Shown one piece after another: positions 6,156 to 6,361 of a DNA stretch of 6,361 nt. Below the pieces are notes generated by a model, which ran no database searches, was not told where the DNA came from, and saw nothing but the letters and a program-made list of their open reading frames with translations. The first letter of the stretch is position 1. Each line of letters opens with the position of its first letter. Position numbers and translations under genes: made by a program. The stretch is from CAWUIH01 sp963922495 (GTDB lineage: Bacteria; Pseudomonadota; Gammaproteobacteria; Coxiellales; Coxiellaceae). The stretch spans positions 1-6,361 of the forward strand of contig CAWUIH010000079.1 of NCBI GenBank assembly GCA_963922495.1. The letters run 5' to 3'.

Positions 6156-6361
6156 ATATGACTGCCGATGAAAAAATACAACTTAAACTTGACGCCCTGC
6201 AACTGGAAAATATTAAGTACCACATTTTTTTGTGCTGCGATCAAACTAAATCAAATTGTTGTTCGAAAGAAAGTGGCATGGAGTCTTGGAAATATTTAGT
6301 TTCTCGTTTGAAGGAGCTGGGGCTATCAGAATCTGGCGGAATTTATCGCACTAAAGCAAAT
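6152..6361 (+). CDS. (2Fe-2S) ferredoxin-domain protein, 5' part only
   Basis: The first 70 codons of a gene that continues beyond the right edge. It resembles the small thioredoxin-like [2Fe-2S] ferredoxin family (about 100-120 residues). YHIFLCCDQTKSNCCSKES at residues 23-41 matches the family's HIFxCxNQ...SC segment and carries Cys28, Cys29, Cys36 and Cys37. GGIYRTKAN at 62-70 matches the GVYRTKAxCL strand, after which the remaining ligand cysteines are expected just outside the window. Members are soluble [2Fe-2S] electron carriers or cluster proteins, mostly of unknown partner. The ATG overlaps the nadA stop as ATGA, with GGAA at 6140-6143 eight bases before it; an alternative ATG lies at 6158. 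The overlap implies translational coupling to nadA. Two adjacent Cys-Cys pairs (28-29 and 36-37) leave the exact ligands uncertain. Confidence 0.85.
   Translation, partial: MNMTADEKIQLKLDALQLENIKYHIFLCCDQTKSNCCSKESGMESWKYLVSRLKELGLSESGGIYRTKAN

Noticed and set aside
5345..6244. Open frames in other reading frames of nadA on both strands
   Set aside because: The nadA frame has all catalytic and ligand residues. The others have no motif and conflict with it.

Overview
This window looks like a gene-dense chromosomal segment from a moderately AT-rich gammaproteobacterium. The closest resemblance I recognise is the Legionella/Coxiella side of the class. That placement is an inference from protein character (Azotobacter-type FdxA, IbaG-like BolA, Grx4, GlpE, an E. 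coli-like NadA, and a small hypothetical next to grxD) and was not tested by any search. I see no mobile element, CRISPR array, RNA gene or long repeat. No gene-free stretch exceeds about 90 bases.

Layout. The left edge holds a minus-strand 7Fe-8S ferredoxin (fdxA), cut at its very end by the window. It diverges from a plus-strand pair, a bolA-family gene overlapped by one base by a CGFS monothiol glutaredoxin gene (grxD). A small minus-strand hypothetical gene meets grxD stop-to-stop. It diverges from a 1172-codon plus-strand gene for a composite iron-sulfur flavoprotein, which occupies more than half of the window. After a 91-base gap with a near-consensus promoter come glpE (single-domain rhodanese), nadA (quinolinate synthase) and, overlapping the nadA stop by ATGA, the start of a thioredoxin-like [2Fe-2S] ferredoxin gene that runs off the right edge.

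How the genes fit together. Almost every product binds, traffics or feeds iron-sulfur clusters or sulfane sulfur. FdxA carries 3Fe-4S and 4Fe-4S centres, BolA and Grx4 form a shared [2Fe-2S] trafficking complex, and the giant flavoprotein has an eight-cysteine N-terminal set plus a C-terminal four-cysteine set. GlpE moves sulfane sulfur, NadA needs a 4Fe-4S cluster, and the last gene is a [2Fe-2S] protein. The outstanding object is the giant protein. It reads as a helical N-terminal extension, a GltD/NfnB-like Fe-S and FAD/NAD(P) module with a roughly 70-residue insertion, and a PyrK/NfnA-like FAD and 2Fe-2S module. That makes it a one-chain arrangement reminiscent of the two-subunit NfnAB transhydrogenase, but with an altered second nucleotide-binding loop.
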